This document shows, one piece after another, positions 61,442 to 64,000 of a DNA stretch of 64,000 nt (its first letter is position 1; each line of letters opens with the position of its first letter). Source of the stretch: Salarchaeum sp. JOR-1 (GTDB lineage Archaea > Halobacteriota > Halobacteria > Halobacteriales > Halobacteriaceae); the NCBI RefSeq assembly GCF_007833275.1, contig NZ_CP042241.1:930001-994000 (forward strand), in the 5' to 3' direction. The translations under genes were made by a program, and so were the position numbers. Under the pieces are notes generated by a model. That model was not told the origin of the DNA. It did not search any database and was given only the letters and a program-made list of their open reading frames with translations.

Positions 61442-64000
61442 ATGCCATCAGACCACGTTCTCAAATCCGCACTCTCGGATCCATCGGATGCAACTCTCTG
61501 TGTTAACAAGGAGGGAGAAGCAGTCTTTCTCACTGACGACTTCTGCGATCAAGTTGGATACGAGACTGACGAACTCCTTGCAGATGGATGGCTGACGACA
61601 CTTGTTCCGGAACAGGGGCAAGCCGAGGTCCGGAACCTGTTCGATACCGCCACCAACGAACCGACGATAGAGAGCGGTGACGAGCTAACAGTCGAATCGA
61701 AAGACGCGGGCAAAAAAACCATTCGATGGATGCAGACGGTCTATGCTGACGACGGCACCTATGTCGTTGGAACCCTCCAATCGGATTCCAGATCGTCTCC
61801 CGAGTGGCACGACCCCTATCGAACCCTCGTCGAGCATTTCCCGAACGGCATCGTGACGCTCTTCGACGAGGACTTCCAGTACCAGATCGTCGGCGGCCAA
61901 ATATTCGACGAACTACCCCTTTCTCCAGACGACCTCGAAGGACACACGCTCAAAGAAACCTTCCCCGCCGAGAATGTCACCGAGCTACGCCCACTTTATG
62001 AAGCCGCGTTTGAAGGCGAAGTGAACACAACGACAGTCACACTGGCAGACAAAATCTTCCAAGTACAAGTCCTACCAGTATACGACAGCGACGGTGATAT
62101 TTTCGCGGGAATGACGGTTTCCCAAGACATTACCCAGCAGAAGGAACAAGAGCAAGAACTCAAACAAGCCCAAGAACGGTACCACGCTCTCATCGAGAAC
62201 GCACCAGTCCCGATCTTCGTCGGCACAGCCGACGGCAAGATCATCGAAATGAACGAAGAAGCAGAAGCGCTCATCAACCGTCCCCAATCTGCTGTCATCG
62301 GAAAATCCCAGCGTATACTGCATCCCGACGAGAAAGCAGAAGAATACGAAGCCCTCTTTTCGACACACGCGATGAACGGCGGGACCCGTCGGTATCTTCC
62401 AAATGGAGATCAGATTCACGTCGAAACGAGCGACGGAGACCACATTCCCGTCGAAATCAGCGTTTCGACCATCGACAACGAAGACACCAAGCTCGTCCAC
62501 GGAATTTTCCGAGACATCTCCGACCAAGTCTGGTACGAATCCACACTCATGGATCTCCACGAAACCGCCGATGTATTCGTCCAAGCTGATTCTCAACTCG
62601 AAATTGCCCAATCGATCGTCGATACTGCAATCGACATCCTTGATCTACAACTCGCCTCCGTCAACCTCACGCAATCTGATGATAATACGCTCACCCCCGT
62701 CGCCTACTCGGACGATGTAACCGACATCCTCGGAGATCCACCGGCCCTTCCGTTGAACAAAAGCCTCGCGGGCAAAGCGTATCTCGACAACGAGACGATC
62801 CGAACCGGCGACGTTCGGTCACATGGAGCCGTGTACAACCCAAATACGCCGATTCGAAGCCAGCTCATCGTTCCGATCAACGGCTTCGGGACGATCATCT
62901 GTGGCGATACTGAACGCAACTCGTTCGATCAGCGTGATCAACAACTGCTTGAGCTGGTCGCCCGAACAGCTGAATCTGCATTCGAGCGTGTGGCTCGCAC
63001 GGCGGAGCTTCGAGACCACAAACGAGAACTCGAACAGACGTCCGAAGCACTGCGACAGGTTGAAGAGCTGGATTCGCGTATCCGTAAACTCACACAGATC
63101 GCAATTCAAGCAGAAACACGGGAAGAACTCGAACAGCAGGTCTGTGACATCTTCGCGTCGCTGGAGTCCTTCTCGTTTGTCTGGGTGAGCGACTTGACTC
63201 CTGAGGGGGATGAGCTTGTCCCACGCACGTGGGCCGGGGACGAACAGGGATATCTCGACAGCCGCTCGTTTACCATTAACGGTTCCGCGACGGAGCCGGC
63301 AGTCGAAACTGCCCGATCGAACGACCTGACTGTCGTGTCGAACACCGCTCGGAACGTCCAAGCAGAACCGTGGCGCCGGGATGCTATCCAACGTGACTTC
63401 GCGTCAGGTATCGCAGTCCCGATCACGTATCAAAACGTCTTCTATGGCGTCATTGAAATCTTCGCAAACGAGCGTGACGCCTTTTCAGATCGAATGCAAG
63501 CCGCGCTCAAAGACTGGGGACGGGTAATGGGATACGCCATTACGGAGATCCAGCGAACCAGCGCAATCCTGGCTCAGCGAGGAACTGTACTCGAGTTCGA
63601 ACTCGAATCGAAGACATGTCCACTTCTCCGAATCGCGCAGCAACACGAATGCACGCTACTCTTTGGCGGGCTTCGAGACCAAGACGGCGAGAATACAACG
63701 GTCTTCGTCCGGCTGCTCGAAGGCTCTGTCGATCGCCTGCTCGAAACAGCCAGAGACGCGACAGGAATCACATCGATCAACAATATTCAGGAAACGGAGG
63801 AGAGTTCACTCTTCCAGATCGAATTCTCAGAAGCGTTCATTGGGACCGTGCTTGCGAAATACGGAATCCAGTTGGATCGAATAGTCGGGGAGACAGATGG
63901 GAGCGTAGCGGCATATGTGAGTGTCCCCCCAACGATCCCGGTCCACCAGACTGTCGAAATCATTTCAACAGAATATCCGAATTCAACATTGCGTAGTACC
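61442..64000 (+). CDS. Bat-type PAS/GAF sensor regulator (3' end beyond window)
   Basis: An open frame of 853 codons that runs off the right edge. It begins MPSDHVLKSALSDPSD. Three PAS-like domains (about residues 10-110, 125-230, 245-360; for example LIENAPVPIFVGTADGKIIE), two GAF-like domains (about 370-515 and 545-690) and a bacterio-opsin activator (Bat) domain (about 695-850) are seen. An HTH_10 domain is expected after the edge. It likely senses light, redox or small molecules and drives nearby genes. Base and codon use (AAA, GAA, CAA, ACA) is unlike its neighbours, suggesting transfer. Confidence 0.85.
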   Translation, partial: MPSDHVLKSALSDPSDATLCVNKEGEAVFLTDDFCDQVGYETDELLADGWLTTLVPEQGQAEVRNLFDTATNEPTIESGDELTVESKDAGKKTIRWMQTVYADDGTYVVGTLQSDSRSSPEWHDPYRTLVEHFPNGIVTLFDEDFQYQIVGGQIFDELPLSPDDLEGHTLKETFPAENVTELRPLYEAAFEGEVNTTTVTLADKIFQVQVLPVYDSDGDIFAGMTVSQDITQQKEQEQELKQAQERYHALIENAPVPIFVGTADGKIIEMNEEAEALINRPQSAVIGKSQRILHPDEKAEEYEALFSTHAMNGGTRRYLPNGDQIHVETSDGDHIPVEISVSTIDNEDTKLVHGIFRDISDQVWYESTLMDLHETADVFVQADSQLEIAQSIVDTAIDILDLQLASVNLTQSDDNTLTPVAYSDDVTDILGDPPALPLNKSLAGKAYLDNETIRTGDVRSHGAVYNPNTPIRSQLIVPINGFGTIICGDTERNSFDQRDQQLLELVARTAESAFERVARTAELRDHKRELEQTSEALRQVEELDSRIRKLTQIAIQAETREELEQQVCDIFASLESFSFVWVSDLTPEGDELVPRTWAGDEQGYLDSRSFTINGSATEPAVETARSNDLTVVSNTARNVQAEPWRRDAIQRDFASGIAVPITYQNVFYGVIEIFANERDAFSDRMQAALKDWGRVMGYAITEIQRTSAILAQRGTVLEFELESKTCPLLRIAQQHECTLLFGGLRDQDGENTTVFVRLLEGSVDRLLETARDATGITSINNIQETEESSLFQIEFSEAFIGTVLAKYGIQLDRIVGETDGSVAAYVSVPPTIPVHQTVEIISTEYPNSTLRST

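Overview
The window is a gene-dense stretch of a haloarchaeal (class Halobacteria) chromosome. The genes are archaeal (aIF2-gamma, Rpo7/Spt4, KEOPS Kae1-Bud32, PAN, class I LysRS, NucS, Nob1, Pus10/TrmY). The proteins are strongly acidic and G+C is high: the 60 bases at 45481-45540 hold 44 G+C. Many genes start with GTG or overlap the previous stop codon (ATGA, TGATG, TAGTG). No rRNA, complete insertion sequence, integrase or CRISPR array was seen.

Layout. 1-7300: a UPF0104 flippase-like protein, then a translation/transcription cluster (eif2g, a PIN protein, rpoE1, spt4, dephospho-CoA kinase, S24e, S27ae, Kae1-Bud32, XTP diphosphatase). 7400-14460: an overlapping lipoprotein/micro-ORF/PIN cassette, a tungstate/molybdate ABC transporter divergent from a ModE-type regulator, an MFS carrier and a broken ribbon-helix-helix gene. 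14600-24780 is the most accessory-looking part: hyuAB, a livF fragment, tRNA-Thr and tRNA-Gly each followed by a duplicated tRNA 3' end, NAD synthase, a broken glutaredoxin, and an Nmad3-like/acyltransferase pair. 24780-33400: aldo-keto reductase, PitA divergent from a PadR regulator, an M50 protease, lysS-pyrH and moaE. 33400-48050: a promoter with repeated AAACGT boxes, carriers, proteases, thiL, S19e, PDCD5, hisS, truA, pepF, pan and pdaD. 48060-60960: infB, nob1, pgi, secF-secD, nucS, rnhB, and divergent pus10/trmY. 61007 to the end: tRNA-Pro, a gene-poor gap, then a Bat-type sensor regulator of clearly lower G+C (30 of 60 bases at 62401-62460) that runs off the window.

How the genes fit together. 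Translation and RNA maturation dominate: initiation factors, ribosomal proteins, two aminoacyl-tRNA synthetases, and tRNA modification by KEOPS (t6A), TruA, Pus10 and TrmY (the last two act in sequence on tRNA position 54). Protein export (SecDF) and turnover (PAN, several membrane and soluble proteases) come next. Molybdenum/tungsten use is represented twice, by the uptake system and by MoaE. The less explained parts are tRNA-flanking repeats, decayed genes and possible operators; no complete new system is proven, but the tRNA-3'-end duplications, the lipoprotein/micro-ORF/PIN cassette and the Nmad3-like pair are the best leads.
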